A stretch of 64,000 nt of DNA, taken from positions 62,001 to 126,000 of the forward strand of contig NZ_BBOM01000011.1 in NCBI RefSeq assembly GCF_000974485.1. Reading direction: 5' to 3'. The notes below the pieces were generated by a model. That model did no database searches. It worked only from the letters and a program-made list of their open reading frames with translations, and was not told the origin of the DNA. The DNA comes from Streptomyces sp. NBRC 109706. GTDB taxonomy: Bacteria > Actinomycetota > Actinomycetes > Streptomycetales > Streptomycetaceae. The position numbers and the translations under genes were made by a program. Positions within the stretch are counted from its first letter, which is position 1, and each line of letters opens with the position of its first letter. Of this stretch, positions 1 through 8,271 are shown piece after piece.

Positions 1-69
1 CCCGAGCTGGCGACCAGCGCGCGGGAGGCGGCCAGGGCCGCGCTGCGGCACTACGAGGAGCAGGGGTAG
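1..69 (+). CDS. C-terminal end of an upstream gene (partial)
   Basis: Frame 1 reads 22 codons to a TAG at 67-69 and ends in an Ala/Arg/Glu-rich helix (tail HYEEQG). Its start lies outside the window. In Streptomyces the gene just before the small membrane gene and tatA is usually a WYL-domain PafB/PafC-type regulator; a C-terminal helix fits that, but the fragment is too short to prove the family. The next gene starts 2 bp after this stop, so the two are probably co-transcribed. Confidence 0.5.
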   Translation, partial: PELATSAREAARAALRHYEEQG

Positions 70-71
70 TC

Positions 72-347
72 GTGTTCTGGCCGATGCTGCAGGTGGCGCT
101 CGCCTTCGTCGGCACCGCCGTGCTGGGCGTGCTGGCGGTCCGGGTGGGTCTTGAGGTGCGGCGTCTCTCCCGGGCCGTGGGGGACGGCGCGGAGCGGATC
201 AGCCGCGCGACGGAGCAGCTGGAACAGTCGGCGGCGCCGCTCGCCGCGCGCACCGGGGCACTGCGCCGGGAGTTCGACGGGGCGCCCGAGGGGAGCCGTG
301 GCACCGGCCCCGGCGGGGGGAACAGCGGGAAGATCCGGAAAGAATAG
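72..347 (+). CDS. Small single-span membrane protein
   Basis: A 91-residue protein with a GTG start 2 bp after the upstream stop. Residues 3-25 form one hydrophobic helix (N-out/C-in or the reverse cannot be decided). Residues 30-75 are a polar, amphipathic, Arg/Glu/Ala-rich segment with coiled-coil character, as in small DUF948-like proteins, and the tail is Gly-rich and ends in Lys/Arg. It sits immediately before tatA, and position and size match the small membrane gene often found there in Streptomyces. No enzymatic motif is visible and its function is unknown. Confidence 0.6.
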   Translation: MFWPMLQVALAFVGTAVLGVLAVRVGLEVRRLSRAVGDGAERISRATEQLEQSAAPLAARTGALRREFDGAPEGSRGTGPGGGNSGKIRKE

Positions 348-487
348 GACGACGCCCAAGCATTGCTTTCGGTTTACCCCTGGGCGTTAAGATTGCTGAT
401 CGTGCGGCATGGTGGACAGGAATGTCCGCGTCCGCGCAGCGTCAGCTCCATTCTTGTGGAGAGACTCGAAGAGAGAGAAGACACGCC

Positions 488-766
488 ATGGGCGGTATCT
501 CCCCTATGCAGCTTCTGCTCGTCGCCCTTGTCGTCGTGTTGATCTTTGGCTCCAAGCGCCTGCCGGACACCGCCAGGGCGTTGGGCAAGTCGATGCGGAT
601 CATGAAGAGCGAGACGGCCGCCATGAAGGCGGACGGCAAGGACGCGGAGGCGTCCGCGCCGTCCGACGCGGAGCCGACCGTCGCCCCCCGGAGCATTCAG
701 CCGGCCCCCGGTGAGACGAGCGCCGCCCGGCCCGTCGACGAGCCCAAGGGCACGTCCCAGGGCTGA
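488..766 (+). CDS. tatA: Sec-independent protein translocase subunit TatA
   Basis: TatA forms the oligomeric channel component of the twin-arginine pathway, which exports folded proteins. The 92-residue protein has the classic architecture: a short N-terminus, one transmembrane helix at about residues 6-20, the FGSKRLPD hinge that begins the amphipathic helix, and a long charged/proline-rich tail. ATG 488 is chosen because it places the helix at the extreme N-terminus; an in-frame ATG at 422 would add 22 polar residues unlike any TatA. tatC follows 79 bp downstream. Likely Tat substrates in this window are the GHL10 hydrolase and the glycerophosphodiesterase. Confidence 0.95.
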   Translation: MGGISPMQLLLVALVVVLIFGSKRLPDTARALGKSMRIMKSETAAMKADGKDAEASAPSDAEPTVAPRSIQPAPGETSAARPVDEPKGTSQG

Positions 767-845
767 CGTTGGCCGGTGCCGCACCGGTAGCCGGAGAAGG
801 GGCAGTGAGAGCAGGCGGTCGGGCGGATGCCGGCCGCCCGACGAG

Positions 846-1766
846 ATGAGGACGTGGGTGCCCAAGACCACGCGGAAGCGGGAGAAGGACCCCGAGGGGC
901 GGATGCCGCTCACGGAGCATCTCCGGGAGTTGCGCAACCGGCTCGGGATCGCGGTCCTCGCGGTGGTCATCGTCGCGATCGTCGCCGCCTTCTTCGCCAA
1001 GGACATCATGGACTTCCTCGTGGAGCCGGTGCCCATGTGCGACTACGGCGACCCCGCGGCGGAGGACAAGCGCTGTGCCGTCCTCGCGCAGAACGGCCTG
1101 ACCGCTCCGTTCGCCACCTACCTCAGGGTCTCGCTGCTGGTGGGCCTCATCGGGGCCTCGCCGGTCTGGCTCTACCAGTTCTGGGCCTTCATCGCCCCCG
1201 GCCTGCACCGGAACGAGAAGAAGTACAGCCGCGCCGTGGTCGCGGTCGGGGTGCCGCTGTTCCTGGTCGGCACCTACTTCGCCTACTGGCTGCTGCCCCG
1301 GGCCATTCCGGTGCTGCTGAGCTTCAGCGCCGACGACGCGCAGAACTTCGTCACCGTCGAGGAAGTGCTGGACATCAGCGTCCGACTGGCGCTCGCCTTC
1401 GGTATCTCCTTCGAACTGCCCCTGCTGCTCGTTCTGTTGAACCTGGGCGGTGTGGTCTCCGGCCAGCGGATGATCAGTTGGTGGCGGTGGATGGTGATGG
1501 GCATCGCGATCTTCGCGGCCATCATCACGCCGACCGATGTGATGACGATGATCGCCCTCCAGGTCCCCGTCACCGGCCTCTACTTCCTGGCCTGCGGTAT
1601 CGCCCTGCTCAACGACCGCAGGCGCCGCAGGAACAACCCGGACGCCCAGCTGGACGACGAGGAGGCATCCAGGCTCGATCTGACGCCGGAGCCGGTCGGC
1701 CCCGCCGAGCGGATCCGTAGCGACGACGGCGGCCCGGTCAACGGATACGACGACGACGTGACATGA
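846..1766 (+). CDS. tatC: Sec-independent protein translocase subunit TatC
   Basis: TatC is the polytopic receptor that recognises twin-arginine signal peptides. The protein has 306 residues from ATG 846. It shows the family signature MPLTEHLRELRNRL near residue 20, six hydrophobic segments, the loop PVWLYQFWAFIAPGL after helix 2, and FGISFELPLLL in the middle helix region. The C-terminal tail is acidic and cytoplasmic. The frame stays open upstream of 846 but without TatC similarity. The stop overlaps the next start by 4 bp (ATGA), so translation of tatC and the kinase-like gene is probably coupled. Confidence 0.95.
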   Translation: MRTWVPKTTRKREKDPEGRMPLTEHLRELRNRLGIAVLAVVIVAIVAAFFAKDIMDFLVEPVPMCDYGDPAAEDKRCAVLAQNGLTAPFATYLRVSLLVGLIGASPVWLYQFWAFIAPGLHRNEKKYSRAVVAVGVPLFLVGTYFAYWLLPRAIPVLLSFSADDAQNFVTVEEVLDISVRLALAFGISFELPLLLVLLNLGGVVSGQRMISWWRWMVMGIAIFAAIITPTDVMTMIALQVPVTGLYFLACGIALLNDRRRRRNNPDAQLDDEEASRLDLTPEPVGPAERIRSDDGGPVNGYDDDVT

Positions 1767-2659
1767 GCGGCGAGGTGACCCTGCTGGTCAATCCGGTGGC
1801 CGGGCAGGGGCGCGGACGGCGTGCCGCCGCGCCGGTCGCGCGGACGCTGCGCGACGCCGGGATCGCCGTACGGGTGCTCGTCGGCCTCGACGCCGAGGAT
1901 GCGGTGCGCCGGGCCGGGGCGGCGGTGGCCGCCGGCACGGGCGCCCTGGTCGCGGTCGGCGGGGACGGGATGGCCGCGCTGGCCCTGCGCGTCGTCGCCG
2001 GCACGGCCACCCCGCTGGGGCTGGTCGGGGTCGGCACCGGCAACGATGTGGCCAGGGCGTTCGGCCTGCCGGTGCGCGATCCGGTGGCCGCCGCCCGGGT
2101 CGTCGCCGAGGCGCTCAAGCGCGGCGCGCCGCGCGCCGTCGATCTGGGGCGGGTGGGCGACACCTGGTTCGGCAGCGTGCTGGCCACCGGCTTCGACGCC
2201 CGGGTCAACGATCGCGCCAACCGGATGCGCTGGCCGCGCGGCGGACTGCGCTACGACCTGGCGGTGGTGGCCGAGCTGGCCACCCTGCGTCCCGCGCCCT
2301 ACCGGATCAGCCTGGACGGCGGCCCCTGGCGTGAGCTGGACGCGACGCTGGTCGCGGTGGGCAACGGGCCCAGCTACGGCGGCGGCATGCGGATCTGCGC
2401 GGAGGCCAGGACGGACGACGGCCTGCTGGACGTCACGGTGGTCGGCCCCTGCGGGCGCGGCACCCTGCTGCGGGTCTTCCCCCGGGTCTATCGGGGCACC
2501 CATCTCGACCATCCGGTCGTCACCGGCTACCGGGCCCGCCGGGTCGCGCTGACCGCGCCCGGTGTCGTCGGCTACGCGGACGGTGAGCGGGTGGGCCCGC
2601 TCCCTCTGGTGGCCGAGTGCGTACCCGGCGCCGTGCGGGTGCTGACCGCCGCCGACTGA
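1763..2659 (+). CDS. Diacylglycerol kinase catalytic-domain protein
   Basis: A 298-residue member of the DAGK/YegS/sphingosine-kinase superfamily, which phosphorylates lipid hydroxyls such as diacylglycerol with ATP. The N-terminus has VNPVAGQGRG, followed by the nucleotide loop VAVGGDGM at about residues 68-75 and the conserved VGVGTGNDVARAFGLP at about 90-105. The C-terminal half has the beta-sandwich with GNGPSYGGGMRICAEA and DGLLDV, as in YegS-like enzymes. The start overlaps the tatC stop by 4 bp. The actual lipid substrate cannot be read from the sequence. In other Streptomyces the same gene follows tatC. Confidence 0.85.
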   Translation: MSGEVTLLVNPVAGQGRGRRAAAPVARTLRDAGIAVRVLVGLDAEDAVRRAGAAVAAGTGALVAVGGDGMAALALRVVAGTATPLGLVGVGTGNDVARAFGLPVRDPVAAARVVAEALKRGAPRAVDLGRVGDTWFGSVLATGFDARVNDRANRMRWPRGGLRYDLAVVAELATLRPAPYRISLDGGPWRELDATLVAVGNGPSYGGGMRICAEARTDDGLLDVTVVGPCGRGTLLRVFPRVYRGTHLDHPVVTGYRARRVALTAPGVVGYADGERVGPLPLVAECVPGAVRVLTAAD

Positions 2660-2773
2660 GTCCTGCGCCCCGGCCGCAGCCGCCTGACCAGGCTGTACCG
2701 CTTTGCCCCGCTCCCGGGGGCGAACTCCTGACCGCCTCGGAAAAAGCCCCGGGGCGGCTCGCCGCCGGCCCGG

Positions 2774-2779
2774 TAGGCT
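2774..2779 (+). promoter_or_regulatory. -10 element TAGGCT, near-leaderless promoter of the helicase gene
   Basis: TAGGCT, the commonest -10 hexamer for the housekeeping sigma factor in Streptomyces, lies 9 bp before the ATG at 2789. Transcription would start only a few bases before the start codon, and no Shine-Dalgarno sequence is present, so a leaderless or near-leaderless mRNA is inferred. Confidence 0.55.
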
Positions 2780-2788
2780 CGGAGCACG

Positions 2789-5599
2789 ATGATCGAGCAC
2801 ATGTCTCCCGCCGAGCGGTACGCCGAGTCCCGGCGGAGGGCCGCGGACGAGCGGACCGCTCTCGCGCCCTTCCGTGAACTCTACGATTTCGCGCTGGACG
2901 ACTTCCAGATCGAGGCGTGTCAGGCCCTGGAGGCCGGCCGAGGCGTGCTGGTCGCGGCGCCGACCGGCTCGGGCAAGACGATCGTGGGCGAGTTCGCCGT
3001 GCACCTGGCCCTGGCGCAGGGGCGCAAGTGTTTCTACACCACGCCCATCAAGGCGCTCTCCAACCAGAAGTACACCGATCTGGTCCAGCGCTACGGCGGC
3101 GACCGGGTGGGGCTGCTGACCGGGGACAACAGCGTCAACTCCGAGGCGCCGGTGGTGGTGATGACCACCGAGGTGCTGCGGAACATGCTCTACGCCAACT
3201 CCTCGTCGCTCGACGGTCTCGGCTATGTGGTGATGGACGAGGTGCACTACCTCTCCGACCGCTTCCGGGGCGCGGTGTGGGAGGAGGTGATCATCCATCT
3301 GCCGGAGTCCGTCTCGCTGGTGTCGCTCTCCGCGACCGTGTCCAACGCGGAGGAGTTCGGCGACTGGCTGGACACGGTGCGTGGCGACACCGAGGTGATC
3401 GTCTCCGAGCACCGTCCGGTGCCGCTCTGGCAGCATGTGCTCGCGGGGCGCCGGATGTACGACCTGTTCGCCGAGTCGGAGCTGAAGCGCGAGGTCAACC
3501 CGGATCTGCTGCGGATGGCGAGGCTGGAGAACACCCGTTCCTGGGGTGCCAGGGAGCGCAACCGCAACGGGCGGGACAGCCGGCGCGCGGCGGATCGGGA
3601 GCGGGAGAAGCGGCAGCGCAACCGGATCTACACGCCCAGCAGGGCCGAGGTCATCGACCGGCTGGACGCCGAGGGCCTGCTGCCGGCGATCACGTTCATC
3701 TTCAGCCGGGCCGGCTGTCAGGCCGCCGTGCAGCAGTGTCTGAGCGCCGGGCTGCGGCTGAACGACGCGGCGGCCCGGGCCAGGGTGCGGGAGATCGTGG
3801 AGCGGCGCACCGCCGCCATCCCCGACGAGGACCTGCATGTCCTGGGCTACTTCGAGTGGCTTGAGGGGCTGGAGCGCGGGCTCGCGGCCCATCACGCCGG
3901 GATGCTGCCGACGTTCAAGGAGATCGTCGAGGAGCTGTTCGTCAAGGGCCTGGTCAAGGCGGTGTTCGCCACCGAGACGCTGGCCCTGGGCATCAACATG
4001 CCGGCGCGTTCCGTGGTGTTGGAGAAGCTGGTCAAGTGGAACGGCGAGCAGCACGCCGACATCACGCCGGGCGAGTACACCCAGCTCACCGGCCGGGCGG
4101 GGCGGCGCGGCATCGATATCGAGGGCCATGCCGTGGTGCTGTGGCAGCGCGGCATGGATCCGGGGGCGCTCGGCGGGCTCGCCGGCGCGCGCACCTATCC
4201 GCTGCGCTCCTCGTTCAAGCCGTCCTACAACATGGCGGTCAACCTGGTCGCCCAGTTCGGGCGCCGGCGGTCGCGGGAGCTGCTGGAGACGTCGTTCGCG
4301 CAGTTCCAGGCGGACCGTTCGGTGGTCGGGATCTCCCGGCAGGTGCAGCGCAACGAGACCGGGCTTGAGGGCTATCGCGAGGCGATGACCTGCCACCTGG
4401 GGGACTTCCAGGAGTACGCGGCGCTGCGGGTCAAGCTCAAGGAGCGGGAGACCGAGCTGGCCAGGCAGGGGGTGGCCCAGCGCAGGGCGGCGGCGTCCGA
4501 CGCCCTTGAGCGGCTGCGCCCGGGGGACATCATCCATGTGCCGACCGGCAAGTTCGCCGGTCTGGCGCTGGTGCTGGACCCGGGGATGCCGGAGGGCCGC
4601 AGCGGCGGGCCGCGCGGTTGGGACCACCAGGACGGGCCCCGTCCGCTGGTGCTCACCGTGCAGCGGCAGGTGAAGCGGCTCGGCGCGATCGACTTCCCGG
4701 TGCCGGTCGAGGCGTTGGGGCGGATGCGGATCCCGAAGTCGTTCAACCAGCGCAGCCCGCAGTCCCGTCGGGACCTGGCCTCCGCGCTGCGCACCAAGGC
4801 CGGGCACCTGGAGCCGCACCGGCACCGCAAGGAGCGGGCCCAGGCGGCGGACGACCAGGAGATCGCCCGGCTGCGGGGCGCCATCAGGGCGCATCCCTGC
4901 CATGGCTGCGGCGAGCGCGAGGACCACGCCAGATGGGCCGAGCGGTACCACCGGCTGAAGCGGGACACCAAGCAGCTGGAACGCCGCATCGCCGGCCGGA
5001 CCAACACCATCGCCCGCACCTTCGACCAGGTGTCCGCGCTGCTGACCGAGCTGGACTATCTGCGCGGCGACGAGGTGACGGACGACGGGCGCCGGCTGGC
5101 CAGGCTCTACGGCGAGCTGGATCTGCTGGCAAGCGAGTGCCTGCGGGAAGGCGTCTGGGAGGGGCTGGATCCGGCCGAACTCGCGGCCTGTGTTTCGGCG
5201 TTGGTCTACGAGGCGCGTTCGGCGGACGACGCCCCGGCGCCGGATGTGCCGGCCGGGGCGACGCGGCAGGCGCTGGGCGAGATGGTGCGGATCTGGGGCC
5301 GGCTGGACGCGTTGGAGGAGCGGCACCGCATCAACCAGGTCACGGGCGTCGGGCAGCGCGAGCCGGATCTGGGCTTCGCCTGGCCGGTGTACCGCTGGGC
5401 CCAGGGCCTCGGCCTGGACGCGGTGCTGCGGGACGCCGAGATGCCGGCGGGCGACTTCGTCCGCTGGTGCAAGCAGGTCATCGATGTGCTGGGACAGCTC
5501 TCCTCGGCCGCGCCGGCGGGCAGTTCGGTGGGCAGGACCGCGCGCAAGGCCGTGGACCAGCTGTTGCGCGGGGTCGTCGCCTACAGCTCGGTGGGCTAG
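2789..5599 (+). CDS. Ski2/Mtr4-type DEAD/H-box RNA helicase (HelY-like)
   Basis: A 936-residue superfamily 2 RNA helicase, probably acting in RNA processing or decay. Motif I (APTGSGKT) is at residues 57-64 and motif II (DEVH) at 150-153; then come the SAT motif, the domain-2 motif ETLALGINMPARSVV and motif VI QLTGRAGRRGID. A basic insert (about residues 250-285) is rich in Arg, and the C-terminal third is the DSHCT-like helical region, including a CHGC cysteine pair. Length and order match the actinobacterial HelY family. It faces the exonuclease gene convergently, separated by a hairpin. A second possible ATG at 2801 would shorten it by 4 residues. Confidence 0.93.
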   Translation: MIEHMSPAERYAESRRRAADERTALAPFRELYDFALDDFQIEACQALEAGRGVLVAAPTGSGKTIVGEFAVHLALAQGRKCFYTTPIKALSNQKYTDLVQRYGGDRVGLLTGDNSVNSEAPVVVMTTEVLRNMLYANSSSLDGLGYVVMDEVHYLSDRFRGAVWEEVIIHLPESVSLVSLSATVSNAEEFGDWLDTVRGDTEVIVSEHRPVPLWQHVLAGRRMYDLFAESELKREVNPDLLRMARLENTRSWGARERNRNGRDSRRAADREREKRQRNRIYTPSRAEVIDRLDAEGLLPAITFIFSRAGCQAAVQQCLSAGLRLNDAAARARVREIVERRTAAIPDEDLHVLGYFEWLEGLERGLAAHHAGMLPTFKEIVEELFVKGLVKAVFATETLALGINMPARSVVLEKLVKWNGEQHADITPGEYTQLTGRAGRRGIDIEGHAVVLWQRGMDPGALGGLAGARTYPLRSSFKPSYNMAVNLVAQFGRRRSRELLETSFAQFQADRSVVGISRQVQRNETGLEGYREAMTCHLGDFQEYAALRVKLKERETELARQGVAQRRAAASDALERLRPGDIIHVPTGKFAGLALVLDPGMPEGRSGGPRGWDHQDGPRPLVLTVQRQVKRLGAIDFPVPVEALGRMRIPKSFNQRSPQSRRDLASALRTKAGHLEPHRHRKERAQAADDQEIARLRGAIRAHPCHGCGEREDHARWAERYHRLKRDTKQLERRIAGRTNTIARTFDQVSALLTELDYLRGDEVTDDGRRLARLYGELDLLASECLREGVWEGLDPAELAACVSALVYEARSADDAPAPDVPAGATRQALGEMVRIWGRLDALEERHRINQVTGVGQREPDLGFAWPVYRWAQGLGLDAVLRDAEMPAGDFVRWCKQVIDVLGQLSSAAPAGSSVGRTARKAVDQLLRGVVAYSSVG

Positions 5600-5624
5600 G
5601 CCCGCCGGCAGGGTGCCGGTGGGC
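5600..5624. terminator. Bidirectional hairpin between convergent helicase and exonuclease genes
   Basis: Arms 5600-5610 and 5614-5624 pair over 11 bp with one G-U wobble and a 3-nt loop. There is no U-tract, which is usual for terminators in high-GC actinobacteria. It overlaps the stop regions of two convergent genes and probably serves both. Confidence 0.6.
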
Positions 5625-6550
5625 TAGGGCCGCGCGGCCAGTGCGGTCAGCAGTCGGGTCAGTGAACCGCCCAGGCCCCAGCGTTCGTTGAGGGCGGCCA
5701 GCGTCTCGGGGTCGCGGGGTGCGCGGGGCAGCGTCGGGTCCCGGTCCGGCAGCGGCAGGTCGGTGACGACCCGGACCACCCGGGGGGCGACGGCCAGATA
5801 GTCGTGCGCCTCGGTCAACCGGCGGCGCTGGGTGGGGGTGAGGGCGGCCAGGGGATCGTCGAGCGCGGCGAGCACTCCGGCCAGATCGCCGAATCTGGCC
5901 AGCAGCGTGGCCGCTGTTTTCTCGCCAATTCCGGCCACCCCCGGCAGTCCGTCGCTGGGGTCGCCGCGGAGCAGCGCGAGATCGGCGTAGCCGGGGCCGT
6001 CCACGCCGTACCGTTCGCGCAGTGCCGCCTCGTCGAAGGCCGCCAGGTTGGCCATCCCCTTCACCGGGTAGAGCACCCTGACCCCCCTGGTGTCGTCGAC
6101 GAGTTGGAAGAGGTCGCGGTCGCCGGTGACGATGTCCACCGGCCCGGTCGCCCGGTGGCTGAGGGTTCCGATGACGTCGTCGGCCTCGTGGTCGGCCGCC
6201 CCGAGGCGGCGGATGCCGACCGCGTCCAACACCGCCTCGATCACCGGCACCTGGGGGGTGAGGGTGTCGGGCACCTCCTCGGTGTCCGGGGCGTCCGCCA
6301 CCTCCTCGGCCACCCGGTGGGCCTTGTAGGTGGGGATCAACGCCACCCGCCAGGCGGGCCGCCAGTCCTCGTCCATGCAGGCCACCAGGGCGTCGGGGCG
6401 GTGGTCGGCGACCAGCCGGGCGATGAAGTCCAGCAGTCCGCGCACGGCGTTGACGGGGGTGCCGTCGGGGGCACGCACCTTGTCGGGCACCCCGTGGTAG
6501 GCGCGGAAGTACAGCGAGGCGGTGTCGAGCAGCATCAGACGTGTGGTCAC
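5624..6550 (-). CDS. 5'-3' exonuclease (FEN/PolI 5'-nuclease family)
   Basis: A 308-residue stand-alone version of the DNA polymerase I 5'-nuclease domain, which removes RNA primers and 5' flaps. It begins TTRLMLLDTASLYFRAYHG and carries the metal-binding acidic clusters CMDE, DHEADDVIGT and VTGDRDLFQLVDD. The helix-hairpin-helix DNA-binding loop is LLRGDPSDGLPGVAGIGEKTA. The GTG at 6550 is preferred to the in-frame ATG at 6568 because it places the first beta-strand right at the N-terminus as in the family. The polymerase domain is absent, as expected for this actinobacterial paralogue. Confidence 0.9.
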   Translation of the reverse strand: MTTRLMLLDTASLYFRAYHGVPDKVRAPDGTPVNAVRGLLDFIARLVADHRPDALVACMDEDWRPAWRVALIPTYKAHRVAEEVADAPDTEEVPDTLTPQVPVIEAVLDAVGIRRLGAADHEADDVIGTLSHRATGPVDIVTGDRDLFQLVDDTRGVRVLYPVKGMANLAAFDEAALRERYGVDGPGYADLALLRGDPSDGLPGVAGIGEKTAATLLARFGDLAGVLAALDDPLAALTPTQRRRLTEAHDYLAVAPRVVRVVTDLPLPDRDPTLPRAPRDPETLAALNERWGLGGSLTRLLTALAARP

Positions 6551-6686
6551 GTAGCGATCATGCCGCAATCGTCACAAAATCCCGATGCCCTCTGGCCGAC
6601 CAAAAATCGTTTGGTAAGCTAAATATTAACGTTTTCTTGACGCTCACATTGCCGAGCCGTCCGGACGCCGAGGAGGAGACATTCAC
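6551..6686. promoter_or_regulatory. Divergent intergenic region with an AT-rich core
   Basis: Bases 6600-6645 are strikingly A/T-rich for this chromosome (runs AAAAA, AAATATTAA, TTTTC), and probably hold divergent promoters for the exonuclease and the antiporter. No single well-spaced -35/-10 pair stands out on either strand, so no start site is claimed. The sequence AGGAGGAG at 6671-6678 is a near-perfect ribosome-binding site for the short ORF that follows. Confidence 0.4.
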
Positions 6687-6773
6687 TTGCCGACGCCCAA
6701 CCGACCCGGCACCCGCTCTGGTCCCGCCGCTCTTCTGATCCCCGCCCTGTCAAGCCCCGGCAACGGGGAGTGA
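6687..6773 (+). CDS. Candidate 28-residue upstream ORF of the antiporter
   Basis: A TTG at 6687 lies 8 bp after the strongest Shine-Dalgarno sequence in the area (AGGAGGAG, 6671-6678) and opens 28 codons ending at TGA 6771-6773. The ORF is in the same frame as the antiporter, and only GGG-CGA separate its stop from the antiporter ATG. A terminating ribosome could therefore restart, or read through the TGA to make an N-extended antiporter. The peptide is Pro/Gly-rich with no recognisable family. It may be a leader peptide, an ancestral N-terminus cut off by a stop, or chance. Confidence 0.35.
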   Translation: MPTPNRPGTRSGPAALLIPALSSPGNGE

Positions 6774-6779
6774 GGGCGA

Positions 6780-8006
6780 ATGGGACACGCTGACACGCTG
6801 CTTGCCATGGGTGGTGCCTTCGTCGCCACCGCCTTCCTCGCCCGCCTGGGTGGCCGGATAGGTCTGCCCACGATTCCGCTCTTCATCCTGGCCGGGATTC
6901 TCCTCGGCCCCAACACCCCCGGCTTCGTGCTGCTCGAAGACCAGCACGACCTGGAGATGCTCTCCGCGCTCGGCCTCGTGCTGCTGCTGTTCTACCTGGG
7001 CCTTGAGTTCCACATGGACGACCTCAAGACCGGCGGCAAGAAGATGGCCGTGGCCGGCACCATCTATCTGGCGCTCAACGTCGGCGCCGGGCTGGCCTTC
7101 GGGTTCGCGCTCGGCTGGGGCACCTCCGAGGCGTTGGTGCTGGCCGGTGTGCTGGGAATCTCGTCGTCGGCCATCGTCACCAAGATCCTGGTGGACGCGG
7201 GCCGCATCGGGAACCCCGAGACCAAGCCCATCCTGGGCATCATCGTGGTCGAGGACATCTTCCTGGCGCTGTATCTGGCCGCGCTCCAGCCGATCATCTC
7301 CGGCTCCGAAGGCGCCGGCGAGACCGCCTGGCAGATCGCCAAGGCGTTCGGCTTCCTGCTGGTGCTGGCGATCGCCGCACGCTGGGGCACCCAGATCATC
7401 GGTCGGCTCTTCGCGACCAAGGACGACGAACTGCTCACCATCTCCTTCCTGGGAGCGGCCGTGCTGGTCTCCGGCATCGCCGAGAACTTCGGCGTGGCCG
7501 ACGCCATCGCCGCCTTCATGGTGGGGCTGATCCTCGGCAACACCGCCTCCGGGGAACGGATCAGGGAGTTGGTCCACCCGCTCAGGGACGCCTTCGCCGC
7601 GATCTTCTTCTTCGGCTTCGGCCTCTCCATCGCGCCGGGCGACCTGCCCACCGTGATCTGGCCGGTGCTGATCGCCGTGGCGATCACCCTGGCGATGAAC
7701 GTCGGCGCCGGTCTCTTCACCGCCAGGATCTACGGCTTCGGCGCGCTGCCGACGGCCAATGTCTCCACCACGCTGCTGGCGCGCGGTGAGTTCGCGCTGA
7801 TCCTGGCCACCATGGCGGCCGCGGCCGGCCTCGACGATCGGCTCTCCCCGTTCATCGCGGGCTATGTGCTGATCCTCGCCGTCCTGGCGCCGATGATCGC
7901 GGGCCGTTCGCACTGGCTGGCCCGGATCCTGCCGGGGGACAAGTCGGATCTCAGGAAACGGGAAGTTCCCCAACCCGAGCCGGAACCGGCGAGTTCCGGC
8001 AGATAG
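6780..8006 (+). CDS. CPA2-family cation:proton antiporter (KefB-like membrane domain)
   Basis: A 408-residue integral membrane protein with about 12 hydrophobic segments and the CPA2 sodium/hydrogen exchanger fold. Typical sequences are GLVLLLFYLGLEF, the helix break ISSSAIVTKIL, ENFGVADAIAAFMVGLILG and a second inverted half ending ARGEFALILATMA. The C-terminus stops after a short charged tail, so the TrkA-N/RCK domain of KefB/KefC is absent. In many actinobacteria such antiporters work with a separate RCK_C regulator (in some cases c-di-AMP binding); none is next door here. It is expected to exchange K+ or Na+ for H+. Its own ribosome-binding site is GGGGAG at 6765-6770, inside the end of the upstream mini-ORF. 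Confidence 0.88.
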   Translation: MGHADTLLAMGGAFVATAFLARLGGRIGLPTIPLFILAGILLGPNTPGFVLLEDQHDLEMLSALGLVLLLFYLGLEFHMDDLKTGGKKMAVAGTIYLALNVGAGLAFGFALGWGTSEALVLAGVLGISSSAIVTKILVDAGRIGNPETKPILGIIVVEDIFLALYLAALQPIISGSEGAGETAWQIAKAFGFLLVLAIAARWGTQIIGRLFATKDDELLTISFLGAAVLVSGIAENFGVADAIAAFMVGLILGNTASGERIRELVHPLRDAFAAIFFFGFGLSIAPGDLPTVIWPVLIAVAITLAMNVGAGLFTARIYGFGALPTANVSTTLLARGEFALILATMAAAAGLDDRLSPFIAGYVLILAVLAPMIAGRSHWLARILPGDKSDLRKREVPQPEPEPASSGR

Positions 8007-8190
8007 CCGGGTTCGACCGGTCGGCCTCGACCCGTTCCCCCGCAAGCCCGTCCGGCTCGACCGGCTCCACCGGTCACCTTCGTTCGAAAGCTGGGCGCCA
8101 CCTTCGGTCCCCGGGGTGGTGGCATATGCCAGCGAACTACCTGCGGAACCTTCGACGAAACCCGCGACGGATCTCCCCCGCACACAGGAC

Positions 8191-8215
8191 AACGCCCGGC
8201 CAGGTGCCGGGCGTT
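8191..8215 (+). terminator. Hairpin after the antiporter gene
   Basis: Perfect 10-bp arms 8191-8200 and 8206-8215 with a 5-nt loop, followed by a weak TTGTTCC. It lies 185 bp after the antiporter stop and 57 bp before the next start and is the best terminator candidate in this gap. The rest of 8007-8271 holds no recognisable gene. Confidence 0.55.
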
Positions 8216-8271
8216 GTTCCGTGATCGCACCGATACTGGCCGCCATGGCCCGGGTATGAGAAGTTCACTGG

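Noticed and set aside
1580..5326. A 1248-codon minus-strand open frame opposite tatC, the kinase and the helicase
   Set aside because: It is composed of repetitive Gly/Arg/Pro/His residues and lies entirely antisense to three genes with definite domains.
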